From NCBI GenBank assembly GCA_037176705.1, contig JBAWUJ010000054.1, positions 496,001 through 560,000 on the forward strand: 64,000 nucleotides of DNA, in the 5' to 3' direction. A program made the position numbers and the translations under genes. Position 1 is the stretch's first letter, and the number at the start of each line of letters is the position of its first letter. Shown piece after piece: positions 45,317 to 55,324 of this stretch. The notes under the pieces were generated by a model. The model searched no databases. It saw only the letters and a program-made list of their open reading frames with translations, and was not told the origin of the DNA. Source of the stretch: Molossus alvarezi. Its lineage: Eukaryota; Chordata; Mammalia; Chiroptera; Molossidae.

Positions 45317-45322
45317 TTTATT
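45317..45322 (-). terminator. L1-Y polyadenylation signal AATAAA
   Basis: The minus strand reads aatcaataaa immediately before the A-tract at the 3' terminus. AATAAA here is the expected weak L1 polyadenylation signal placed at the very end of the transcript. Confidence 0.75.
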
Positions 45323-45510
45323 GATTAATTTTTGTTACAAATGATTCTCCTTTTCCCCCCACTGATTCCCCCCTCCCCCTTCCCTCCCTGCCCCTTCCCC
45401 TGATTGTTGTCCATGTCCACTGTTCATGCCTCCATGCATTTAAGTTCTGTTGTTCATCCCTCTCTCAGCTCCCCACTCCTTAGGGGATTGTCCTCAAACT
45501 GTTATGTTCA

Positions 45511-48500
45511 TTATATTCCAGAAATCAGTGAGATCATATGAAATTTGTCTTTCACTGCTTGGCTTGTTTCACTTAGGATGATACTTTCCAGGTCCCTCCA
45601 TGTAGTCTCAAAGGATAAGAGATCTTTCTTTCTTACCGCTGCGTAGTACTCCGTTGTGTATATGTACCACAGCTTTTTAATCCATTCGTCTACTGATGGG
45701 CACTTGGGCTGTTTCCAGATCTTAGCGATTGTAAATAGTGCTGCTACAAAGATGGGGGTACATATATTCTTTCTGATTGGTGTTTCAGGCTTCTTAGGGT
45801 ATATTCCTAGAAGTGGGATCACTGGGTCAAATGGGAGTTCAATTTTTAATTTTTTGAGGTGACACCATATTGTTTTCCATAGTGGCTGCACCAGTCTGCA
45901 TTCCCACCAGCAGTGTGCTAGAGTCCCCTTTTCTCCACACCCTCGCCAACACTTATTGTTTGATGATTTGTTGATGGTGGCCATTCTGACAGGTGTCAGG
46001 TGATACCTCATTGTTGTTTTGATTTGCATCTCTCTGATGATTAGTGATGATGAACATTTCTTCATATGTCTCTTAGCCATTTGTATGTCCTGTTTGGAGA
46101 GGTGTCTATTTAGTTCCTCTGCCCATTTTTTAATTGGATTCTTTGTCTTCCTTTTGTGGAGTTGTATGAGCTCTCTATATGTATTGGAAATTAACCCCTT
46201 ATCTGATATATCATTGGCAATTATGCTCTCCCATACAGTGGGTAGCCTTTCCGTTTTGATGATTGTATCTTTCGCTGTGCAGAAGCTTTTGAGTTTGATG
46301 TAGTCCCATGTGTTCATTTTCTCCTTTGTTTCTATTGCCTTAGGTGATGTGTCAGTAAAAATTCTGCTGCGTATGATGTCTGATATTTTGTTGCCCACAG
46401 TCTCCTCTAGGATTTTTATGGATTCATGAGTTACATTTAAGTCTTTTATCCATTTTGAGTTTATTTTGGTGTAGGGTGTAAGTTGATGGTCTAGTTTCAT
46501 TTTTCGGCAAGTAGCTGTCCAATTTTCCCAGCATCATTTATTAAAGAGGCTGTCCTTACTCCACTGAATGCTCTTGCCACCTTTGTCAAATATTAATTGA
46601 GCATATTGCCTAGGGTCCATTTCTGGGTTCTCTATTCTGTTCCACTGGTCTATATACCTGTTCTTGTGCCAGTACCAGGCTGTTTTGATTATGGTGGCTT
46701 TGTAGTATAACCTGAAATCTGGTATTGTGATCCCTCCAACTTTGTTCTTCCTTTTCAAGATTGCTGTGGCTATTCGAGGCCTTTTTTGGTTCCATATGAA
46801 CTTTTGAAGTAATTGTTCTAATTCTTTGAAGTATGCCGTTGGTATTTTGATGGGGATTGCGTTGAATCTATAGATTGCTTTAGGTAATATGGACATTTTA
46901 ATGATGTTAATTCTCCCAATCCATGAACAGGGTATGTTCTTCCACTTTTTTACATCTTGCTCTATTTCTTTTTTCAAAGACCTGTAGTTTTCTGCGAATA
47001 GGTCCTTTATCTCTTTGGTTAAGTTTATTCCTAGGTATCTTAATTTTTTTGCCACAATGGTAAATGGGATTGTTTGCTTAGTTTCTCTTTCAGTGAGTTC
47101 ATCATTGGTGTATAAGAATGCCATCGATTTCTTGACGTTAATTTTGTATCCTGCTACTTTGCCAAATTCATTTATTAAGTCTAGTAAGCTTTTGGTGGAG
47201 TCTTTGGGATTTTCTATGTACAGTATCATGTCATCTGCAAATAATGACAATTTCACTTCCTCCTTTCCAATTTGGATCCCTTTTATTTTTTCTTCCTGTC
47301 TGATTGCTGTGGCTAAGACTTCCAGTACTATGTTAAATAGGAGTGGCGAAAGTGGGCATCCTTGCCTTGTTCCTGTTCTTAAGGGAAATGCTTTTAGTTT
47401 TTGCCCATTGAGTATGATGTTGGCTGTAGGTCTTTCATATATGGCCTTTATTATGTCGAGATATGATCCCTCTATTCCCACACTGCTGAGCGTTTTTATC
47501 AGAAATGGATGCTGGATTTTGTCAAAGGCTTTTTCGGCATCTATTGATATGATCATGTGGTTTTTATTCTTCAATTTATTTATGTGGTGTATCACATTTA
47601 TGGATTTGCGAATATTGTACCAGCCTTGCATCCCTGGGATGAATCCCACCTGGTCATGGTGGATAATTTTTCTGGTGTATTGCTGGATTCGATTTGCTAG
47701 TATTTTGTTCAGGATTTTGGCATCTATGTTCATCAGGGATATTGGCCTGTAGTTTTCTTTCTTTGTTGTGTCTTTTTCTGGTTTTGGAATTAGAGTTATG
47801 CTGGCTTCATAAAACGAGTTTGGAAGTCTTTCTTCTTCTTGAATTTTTTGAAATAGTTTGAGGAGAATGGGTATTAGTTCTTCTTTGATTTTCGGTAAAA
47901 CTCCCCTGTGAAGCCATCCGGGCCTGGGCTTTTGTTTGCTGGAAGAGTCTTGATTACATCTTCAATTTCTTCTGTTGTTATTGGTCTGTTCAAGTTTTCA
48001 ATCTCTATCTGATCCAATTTTGGGAGACTATGTGTTTCTAGAAATTTGTCTATTTCGCCTAGATTTTCGAATTTGTTGCCGTATAATTTTTCATAGTAGT
48101 TGTTAACGATCTTTTGTATTTCTGTAGGGTCAGTTGTTATCTCTCCTGTTTCATTTCTGATTTTATGTATTTGGGTTCTCTCTCTTTGTTTCTTGGTGAG
48201 TCTAGCTAAGGGTCCATCAATCTTGTTTATCTTTTCGAAAAACCAGCTCTTTGTTTTATTGATCCTCTGGATTGTTTTTTTGGTCTCTATGTCGTTTATT
48301 TCTGCTCTGATCCTTACTATTTCTTTTCTTCTACTTGCTCTGGGGTTTTCTTTTTGTTTACTCTCTAGTTCTTTAAGTTGTGAGGTTAGGTAGTCTATTA
48401 GAGATTTTTCTTCTTTTTTGAGGTAGGCCTGTAGTGCTATAAACTTCCCTCTCAGAACTGCTTTTGCTGCATCCCATAGATTTTGTATTGTTGTGTCCTC

Positions 48501-49334
48501 ATTTTCATTGGTTTCCAGGAAGTTTTTGATTTCTTCCTTGATTTCCTCGGTGACCCATTCATTGTTTAATAACATTCTATTTAGCTTCCATGTGTTAAAA
48601 TGTCTTTGCATGTTCTTCTTGCAATTGATTTCTAGTTTCATACCATTGTGGTCTGAGAAGATGCTTGTTATAATTTCAATCTTCTTGAACTTGTAGAGAC
48701 TTAGTTTGTGCCCTAACATGTGGTCTATCTTTGAGAATGTCCCATGTGCACTTGAGAAGAATGTGAATTCTGTAGTATTGGGGTGTAGTTCTCTGTAGAT
48801 GTCTATTAAATCCATTTGGTCTAGTGCTTCATTTAGAGTCTCTGTTTCCTTGCTAATTTTTTGTCTAGAGGATCTATCCAGTGATGTGAGCGGGGTGTTG
48901 AAGTCCCCTGTTATGATTGTATTACTATCGATTTCTCCTTGGAAGTCCTCCAGAAGATTTTTAATATATTTTGGTGCTCCTATATTGGGTGCATATATGT
49001 TTATCAAGGTTATATCTTCCTGTTGGATAGATCCTTTCAATATTATGTAGTGGGCTTCTTTGTCTCTAGTTATGGCCTTCAATCTGAAGTCTATTTTATC
49101 AGATATCAGTATTGCTACCCCAGCTTTTTTTTCTTTTCCATTTGCTTGAAAGATTTTTTTCCATCCCTTCACTTTCAATCTATGTGAGTCTTTTGTTGTG
49201 AGGTGGGTTTCTTGTAAACAGCATATAGATGAGTCTTGCTTTCTTATCCAGTCAGCTACTCTGTGTCTTTTTATGGGAGCATTCAGTCCATTTACATTTA
49301 AGGTGGTTATTGATATGTAGTTATTTATTGCCAT
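45511..49334 (-). pseudogene. L1-Y ORF2 (endonuclease-reverse transcriptase), two lesions
   Basis: The span of 3824 nt is one base short of 1275 codons, so the intact frame was 1274 aa. Residue positions, counted from ATG at 49334, sit one below human ORF2p: endonuclease E42, D144, N146, D204, H229; RT D599 and FADD 699-702; C-terminal knuckle C1129, C1133, H1141, C1146. All are present. Lesions: a 1-bp deletion near codon 482 (47880-47892, between endonuclease and RT) and TGG to TGA at codon 934 (46534-46536). As a result three open pieces remain, of 486, 399 and 329 aa. It targets TT/AAAA-like DNA by target-primed reverse transcription. Confidence 0.95.
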
Positions 49335-49379
49335 TTTTGTTTAGTGTGGTTCTATTTTTCTTCCCATTTCTCCTGGTAA

Positions 49380-50282
49380 TTACAGCAGTCCTTTTAACAT
49401 TTCTTGCAGTGCTGGTTTGGTGCTAATGTACTCCCTTAGCCTTATTTTGTCTGGGAAGCTCTTTATTTGGCCTTCTATTTTGAACGATAGCCTTGCTGGG
49501 TAGAGTAGTCTTGGATTCATATCCTTGTTTTTCATGACCTTGATTACTTCATGCCATTCCCTTCGAGCCTGTAATGTTTCTTGTGAGAAGTCAGCTGAGA
49601 GCCTTATGGGGGTTCCTTTGTAGGTAACCTGTTGCTTATCTCTTGCTGCTTTTAGGATTCTCTCTTTGTCTTGAATTTTTGGCAGTTTGATTACTATGTG
49701 TCTTGGTGTGGGCCTGTTTGGGTTCTTCTTACTTGGGGCTCTCTGAGCTTCTTGAACTTGAATGCCTTCTTCCTTCACCAAATTAGGGAAGTTTTCTGTC
49801 ACTATTTCTTTGAATATATTCTCTAGCCCTCGCTTACTTTCTTCTTCTTCAGGGACTCCTATGATACGAATATTATTACGTTTCCAGTTGTCCCACAATT
49901 CTCTTAAGCTCTCTTCTTGTTTTTTAATCTTTTTTTCCTTTTGGTTTTCTGATTGGTTGATTTCTTCTAGCCTGTCTTCTAATTCACTGATCCGGTCCTC
50001 AGCTTCCCCTACTCTGCTTTTTAGACCTTCCAGTGTGTTTTTCATTTCCGATATGTCATTCTTCATTTCTTCCTGTTGGTTTTTCATTTCCAGATGGTTT
50101 ATTTTCAACATTTCTATGTCTTTACTCATGGTGCTCATGTCCTTACACATGCTGTTGAGCTTCCGCAACATCATGGCTCTAAATTCTAGTTCTGTTAACT
50201 TGCTTAACTGCACCTCATTTATTTCATCTTCTGTAGAGGTCTCTTGATCTTTCATTTGGCTTTTGTTTCTGTTTCTCACCAT
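49380..50282 (-). CDS. L1-Y ORF1, intact L1 RNA-binding chaperone (300 aa)
   Basis: ORF1 coats L1 RNA in trimers and is needed for retrotransposition in other mammals. I chose the ATG at 50280-50282 (MVRNRNKSQMK), since the longer open frame upstream begins at GTG. Layout: basic N-terminus, heptad coiled coil about residues 40-130 (SKDIEMLKINHLEMK, RISELEDRLEEI), RRM from about 136 (RIIGVPEEE at 139-147), and C-terminal domain with AQRAPSKKN and QARREWHEVIKVM. The stop TAA lies at 49380-49382. Human ORF1p is 338 aa, so this one is somewhat short. No stop or frameshift is seen. Confidence 0.93.
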   Translation of the reverse strand: MVRNRNKSQMKDQETSTEDEINEVQLSKLTELEFRAMMLRKLNSMCKDMSTMSKDIEMLKINHLEMKNQQEEMKNDISEMKNTLEGLKSRVGEAEDRISELEDRLEEINQSENQKEKKIKKQEESLRELWDNWKRNNIRIIGVPEEEESKRGLENIFKEIVTENFPNLVKEEGIQVQEAQRAPSKKNPNRPTPRHIVIKLPKIQDKERILKAARDKQQVTYKGTPIRLSADFSQETLQARREWHEVIKVMKNKDMNPRLLYPARLSFKIEGQIKSFPDKIRLREYISTKPALQEMLKGLL

Positions 50283-51251
50283 TTTCGTTATCACAGTGGG
50301 CTTTGGAGTCTGCCAAGTTTTCCCAGTGGGTGTTGGTGTTTTGCTGTTTGTGGCTCCCTCTCCTGGGTTTGGATGCACCAGGGAGGACCCACTTTAATCC
50401 CGCCAAGTCCCCTGTTCTCCGGGAGTCTGTGTGGCTCCAGCGGGGAGTTTAGCAGGCTATAGCGTTAGGAGGACCCATGCAGGGTGGCAAGGGAGGCGGT
50501 GGGAATAATTTCCCGCCGAGTTCCCTGGTCCTGCCCAGTTCCCTGGGGGCCAGGAGTCTGTGCAGCTTCAGCGGAGAGTTTAGCCCGCTACAGAGTTTCC
50601 AGGGCCGTGCAGGCGGGAAGGGAGACAGTAGAGTTCACTTTCCACCACGTTCCCCGGTCCCACCCAGTTGCCTGGGGTCTGTGAGTCTGTGCGGCTTCAG
50701 GGGCAACAGGGTTTCCAGGCCCTGCAAGGTGGGGAGGGAGGCGGTAGAATTAACTTTCCACCGCGTTCCCCGGTCCCACTGAGTTGCCTGGGGTCTGCGA
50801 GTCTGTGCGGCTTCAGCGGCTACAGGGCCTTGCACGGCGGGAGGGGAGGCAGTAGAATTAACTTTCCGCCTAGTTCCCCGGTTCCTCTGAGTTCCCTGGT
50901 CCCGCCCAGTTCCCTGGGGGCCAGGAGTCTGTGTGGCTTCAGCAGAGAGCCTAGCCTAGCCTAGCCGGCTACAGAGTTTCCAGGGCCGTGCACGGTGGGA
51001 AGAAAGGTGGTGGAATTAACTTCCCCTCTAGTTCCCTGGCCCCTGCCCAGGCCGCTGCGGACCCTGGGCTCTCGGTCCCCTCTCCCGTCCTTGCAAGCCT
51101 ACCAGGACTGAGTGGGTGTTTCTGGTTAAGTGGTCCTCCAAGGTGTCCTTCCGCTGCCCTTTCCTGAAGGTTTGCCTTTGTTTTCCTTGTAAATCCAGTT
51201 TGGTCCTGGGAGACGGTCTGGTTCCCTCCATTCACTTCGCCGCCATTTCCT
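50283..51251 (-). promoter_or_regulatory. L1-Y 5'UTR, CpG-rich promoter with tandem monomers
   Basis: About 970 bp, strikingly GC- and CpG-rich compared with the surrounding DNA. On the plus strand the block gagtctgtgcggcttcag recurs at 50423, 50554, 50683, 50799 and 50925 (spacings 131, 129, 116 and 126 bp). Each unit also carries ttccctggtc and a gcgggaagggag-type box. A single-copy section of about 220 bp separates the array from the 5' end. This should be an RNA polymerase II promoter; activity cannot be judged from sequence. Confidence 0.85.
51239..51248 (-). promoter_or_regulatory. YY1-like site at the L1-Y 5' end
   Basis: The minus strand reads AAATGGCGGC three bases from the 5' terminus. 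In human L1 a YY1 site in the first about 20 bases directs accurate initiation; the position and core (ATGGCGGC) match. Confidence 0.7.
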
Positions 51252-51266
51252 CCAAAGATAATTGTT

Positions 51267-52430
51267 ATATCTAATAAATTAATTTGTAAAAATAGCATGG
51301 TATAGAATTCACATTCAGAAATTGGTGGCATTTTTATGCACCAATAATGACCTAGAAGAAAGACAATCTAAGAAAAGAAACAGATTTACTACTTTAAAAA
51401 ATTAAGGTACCTAAAAATAAATTAAACCAAGGAGGTAAAAGATATCCACTCAGAAAACTGTAGGACATTGTAAAAGAAACTGAAGAAGATATAAATAAGT
51501 GGACACATATACTGCGTTCATGCACTAATAGAATTAACATCATTAAAATGTCCATACTATCCAAAGAAATCCATAGTTAATGGAAGTGCCTATTAAAATA
51601 CCAACAGCAGCCCTGGCTTATTTGCCTCAGCCGTTGGAGCATCGGCCTGCGGTACAGATAGACCCGGATTTGGTTCCCGCTAAGGGCACTTACCTTGGTT
51701 GCAGTTTGTCCCCGGCTCTGGTTGGTTGTGCGGGTGGCAGCCACTCGATGTGTCCCTTTCACATCGATGTTTCTCTCTCTCTCTCTTCCTTTTTCTCCCT
51801 CCCGCTCTATCTGAATAAAAAATGGAAAAATGTCCTCGGGTGAGGATAAAAAAAATAAAATAAAATAAAAATAAATAAAATACCAACAGCATATTTCACA
51901 GATCTAAGACAAATATTTAAAAAATTTATATGGAACTAACATAGACCACTGACAGTCTCAGTAATCATCAGAAAAAAGAACAAAGTTGGAGGCAGTACAA
52001 TACCTGATATGATACTATACTACAAGGTTATTGTAATCAAAACAACCTGATGCTGGCATAAGAACAAGCTCAAAAAATCAAAAATTGAATTGACATTCGA
52101 CCAGTGATTCCACTTTTAGTAATATAGCCTAAGTAGCGTGAAACACAAATCAGGAAAAATATATGCACCCTTATGTTCATAGCAGCACTATATACAATAG
52201 TTAAGATTTAGAAACAGCCTAAGTGTCCATCAGTAGATAAGTGGATAAAAAAGCAGTGGTACTTATACACAATGTACTACTATGCAGTTGTAAAGAAGAA
52301 AGATTTCTTAACCTTTGAGACAACATGGAGGGAAATAGAGGGACCTGGAGAGTATTATGCTAAGCAAAATAAGGCAATCAGAGAAAGATAAAAATATCAC
52401 ATGAATTCACTTATTTGTGAAACATAATGA
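51267..52430 (+). pseudogene. L1-G ORF2, C-terminal half
   Basis: Decayed ORF2 downstream of L1-Y: aatttgtaaaaatagcatggtatag, a LYAPIMT-like AFLY region, [12 protein letters not shown] just before the SINE, then the KKIKLEA-type region and C-terminus. Part of the C-terminal domain is missing around 52065-52080, where the text jumps from AYWHKNKL to SKIELTFDQ. Ends near 52430. Confidence 0.8.
51610..51876 (+). mobile_element. VES SINE (family A), young-looking
   Basis: Full-length copy: head gttggagcatcggcctgcgg, gttcccgctaagggcac, gttgcagtttgtccccgg, CT tract, tail tcctcgggtgagga and A/AAAT-rich end. Perfect 15-bp duplications aaaataccaacagca at 51595-51609 and 51877-51891. The left copy is preceded by tatt, giving the L1 endonuclease site TT/AAAA. 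Confidence 0.94.
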
Positions 52431-52653
52431 TCAAAATAAGCTGATGAACAAAATAGACCCAGAGACATGGAAGTAAGCAACAGAGTGACAAACATCAGAA
52501 AGAGGGCCTCAGGAGACAAAACAAAGAGCTTATATGCATATATGCATAACAAATAGACACAGATAACAATACTGTGAAGGTGTGGGGGGCAGGAGCAAGG
52601 AAGAGGGTGTCAACAGGGGAAAAGGAGAAACACCTGTAACAAAATAAATAAAT

Positions 52654-52682
52654 TAAGGAGGAGAAGGAGAAGGAGAAGAAGA
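52654..52682 (+). repeat. GGAGAA-type purine microsatellite
   Basis: ggaggagaaggagaaggagaagaag after the L1-G tail; probably grown from the poly(A) tail. Confidence 0.85.
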
Positions 52683-54049
52683 ATATAGAGCAATGGAACA
52701 GAATACAGAGCTCAGAAATCAACACATGTCTTTATGGTCAATTCATATTTGACAAAAGAGGCAAAAGCATACAATTAAGTAAAGACAGTCTTTTCAATAT
52801 ATGGTTTTGGGGAAATTTGACAGATACATACACAATATTTAAACTAGACCACCAACTTAATGGTTAAAACAGTTAAATATGTGTCACAACATCATAAACA
52901 TCCTAGAAGAAAACATAGGCAGTAAAATCTCAAGCATCTCTCATAGCAATATTTGTGCCAATATATTTCTTATCGCAAGGGAAACAAAGAAATAAATAAA
53001 CAAAATAAACTACATCAAACTAAAAAGCATCTGCATAGCAAAAGAAACCATCAACAAAATAAAAGGGGAACCCACTGTGTGAGAACAAAGTTGCCAGTGA
53101 TACATCAGATAAGGGCTTAATTTCCGAAATATGTATAGAACTTGTACAACTCAAAACTAAAAAGACAGATAAATGGGCAAAGTTCCTGAATAGACACTTC
53201 TCCAAAGAAGACATATGGATGGCCAAGAGACATATGAAAAAATGTTTAAAGTCACTAAGCATCAGATAGATGTAAATTAAAATGTCAATGAGGAATCAAC
53301 TGACACCTGCCAGAATGGTAAAAAAAAAAAATTGAAAAGGGCTGGTGAAGATGTGGAGAAAAGGGAACTCTACTACACTGCTGATGGGAAAACTGACTGG
53401 TGCAGCCACTGTGGAAAACAGTATGGAGTTTCCTCAAAACATTAAAAAATGGTACCATTTGACCCAATAATTCCTTTGCTAGGAATATATTCTAAGAATC
53501 CTGAAACAACAATTAGAAAGAATAGATGCACCCTTATGTTCATACTAGTGCTATTTATAAGAGCTAAGATTTGGAAACATCAGTAGATGAGTGGATAAAA
53601 AAGCTGTGGTACGTTTTCAGAATAGAATAGTATGTAGCTGTAAAAAAGTAGGAACTCTTACCCTTTGAGACAGCATGGAGGAACCTGGAGAGTATTAAGC
53701 TAAGTGAAATAAGCCACTCAGAGAAAGACAGGTATTACATGATCTTACTTGTATGTGGAATATAATTTAAACAACAACAACAAAACTAACAAACAAACTA
53801 GATCCAGAGACATGGAAGCAGGGAACAGACTGACGAACTTCCGAGGGAAGAGAGGAGGAAAGGTGGGAAGATATAAACCAAAGAATGTATATGCATATAT
53901 GCATAACCATAGGACACAGACAATAGTGTGGTGAAGGCAGGGGTACAGGAGCAGGGAGGAAGAGCTTAATGACAGAAAACAGGATGGGGGGACATTTGTA
54001 ATACTTTCAAAAATAAAGATGAATTTATAAATAAATGAAATTTTAAAAC
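52683..54049 (+). mobile_element. L1-H, 5'-truncated L1
   Basis: Starts at tatagagcaatggaacagaatacagagc (ORF2, [11 protein letters not shown] position) and runs through the ORF2 C-terminus and 3'UTR (aaataaagatgaatttataaataaatg tail). More diverged than the L1-D/L1-M group. Confidence 0.85.
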
Positions 54050-55030
54050 GAGTGATGCAAATTATTTTATTTTATTTTTTTTATCCTCACCCGAGGATAT
54101 TTTTCCATTTTTTGTACAGATAGAGTGGGAGGGAGAGAGAGGAAGGGAGAGAGAGAGAGAAACATCGATGTGAAGGGACACATCGAATGGCTGCTACCCG
54201 CACGACCGACCAGGGCCGGGGACAAACGAGTGATGCAAATTAAAATCACAATGAGATAACACTTTACACCTGTCAGAATGGCTACCATTAATAAGTCAAC
54301 AAACAGCAAGTGCTGGCAAAGATGTGGAAAAAGATAAATCTCAGTTCACTGTTGGTTGTAAAGCAGACTGGTGCTGCCAATGTGGAAAACAGTATTGAGC
54401 TTCCTCCAAAAATTAAAAATGAAACTGCCTTTTGACCAAGTGATCCCATTTCTGGGAATATATTCTAAGAATCCTGAAACACCAACCAGAAAGAATATAT
54501 GCACCACTTTATTCATAGCATAATTATTTATAATAGCCAATATTTGGAAATAGCCCAAATACCCATCACAGATGAGTAGATATAAAAGTTGTGGTACAGT
54601 TACACAATATAATACCACATGACAGTAAAAAGATGGAACTCCTAACTTTAAATTATTGCAACAGCATGAATGGACCTGGAGATTATTATTCTAAGTAAAA
54701 TAAGCCAGTCAGAGAAAGACAAATACAATATGATTTTACTTATATGTGGAATCTAATGAACAAAATCAAGTGCTGAAAAGAATAGAACCAAAGGCATGGA
54801 TACTTGGAGTAGACTGACAACTGGCAGGTGTAAGGGGTCGGTGGAGACAGGATAAAAAAAAAAAGGTGAAGAGATTAGTTCAAGAACATATATGCATAGC
54901 CCATAGACATAGACAACAGTGAGGTGATGGCCAGAGGTAAAGGGGAGCGGGAGGTGGGTGGTGGTGGACAAAGGGCTGAAAATTGGGATATCTGTAATAG
55001 TGTCAACAATAAAAATAAAGTTTAAAAAAT
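54050..55030 (+). mobile_element. L1-I, 5'-truncated L1
   Basis: Sense ORF2 C-terminus starting gagtgatgcaaattaaaatcac, with tcagaatggctaccattaataag, the PFDQVIPFLGI-like region and a 3'UTR ending tcaacaataaaaataaagtttaaaaa. A SINE (54065-54223) sits next to its start. Confidence 0.85.
54065..54223 (-). mobile_element. VES SINE (family A), 5'-truncated
   Basis: Minus-strand copy with T-rich tail, atcctcacccgaggat hairpin, GA tract and ggctgctacccgcacgacc. The tRNA-like head is missing: it stops at ccaggccggggac-type sequence. A long duplication aaacgagtgatgcaaatta (54046-54064, 54224-54242) shows that the truncation is original, as with L1 5' truncation. Confidence 0.9.
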
Positions 55031-55069
55031 ATAAAAATTAAAACTGCATTATATCACTTTGCAACATCT

Positions 55070-55265
55070 TGGCTCAGATTCCAGCAACTGCCAACATATT
55101 GCAGGAATTTGAGCAAGATACTTAATCACTCTGAACCTCACTGTTCATATGTGTGTAATTAAGAATAAAATTAGTTCTCTACTGCACAAGTGGAATGTGA
55201 ACATCACATGATTTAAGTCCCTAGTATTCAGTAAGCACTCAAAAAAATGGTAGCTGTCATTACTA
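55070..55265 (+). mobile_element. MIR SINE
   Basis: Sense MIR: ttccagcaactgccaacatattgcaggaatttgagcaag, ttaatcactctgaacctcactg, agtaagcactcaaaaaaatggtagctgtcat. Near full length in its 3' two thirds. Confidence 0.75.
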
Positions 55266-55324
55266 AATAAATACACTCTTACTGAGTTCAAACTATGTTC
55301 AAAGCACTAATTCTAAAATATATT

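Larger units (their letters stand above)
45308..51251 (-). mobile_element. L1-Y, youngest full-length L1 in the window
   Basis: A complete 5.94-kb minus-strand L1: poly-T and 3'UTR (45308-45510), ORF2 (45511-49334), 45-bp spacer, ORF1 (49380-50282), and a GC-rich 5'UTR to the YY1-like box at 51239-51248. Perfect 15-bp target duplications ccaaagataattgtt lie at 45293-45307 and 51252-51266. ORF1 is intact, ORF2 has two lesions, and CpGs are still dense in the 5'UTR. These together mark a recent insertion, into L1-G. Confidence 0.97.
51252..52653 (+). mobile_element. L1-G, plus-strand L1, right part
   Basis: Continues ORF2 from aattgttatatctaataaattaatttg ([12 protein letters not shown]) through the AFLYTNN position, post-RT region, C-terminus and 3'UTR. 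It ends in an acaaaataaataaatt tail followed by a purine microsatellite. It carries a VES SINE at 51610-51876. Confidence 0.88.

Noticed and set aside
50283..50378. Longer ORF1 start giving a 332-aa protein
   Set aside because: The extended frame begins with GTG. The first ATG at 50280-50282 gives an N-terminus (MVRNRNKSQ) conserved in L1-B, -D and -E.
50283..51251. CpG island marking a host gene promoter
   Set aside because: It coincides exactly with the L1-Y 5'UTR and ends at the L1 5' terminus.
50969..51331. 120-codon minus-strand frame crossing the L1-Y 5' boundary
   Set aside because: It starts in flanking L1-G sequence and enters the 5'UTR across the insertion point, so it is a chance fusion.
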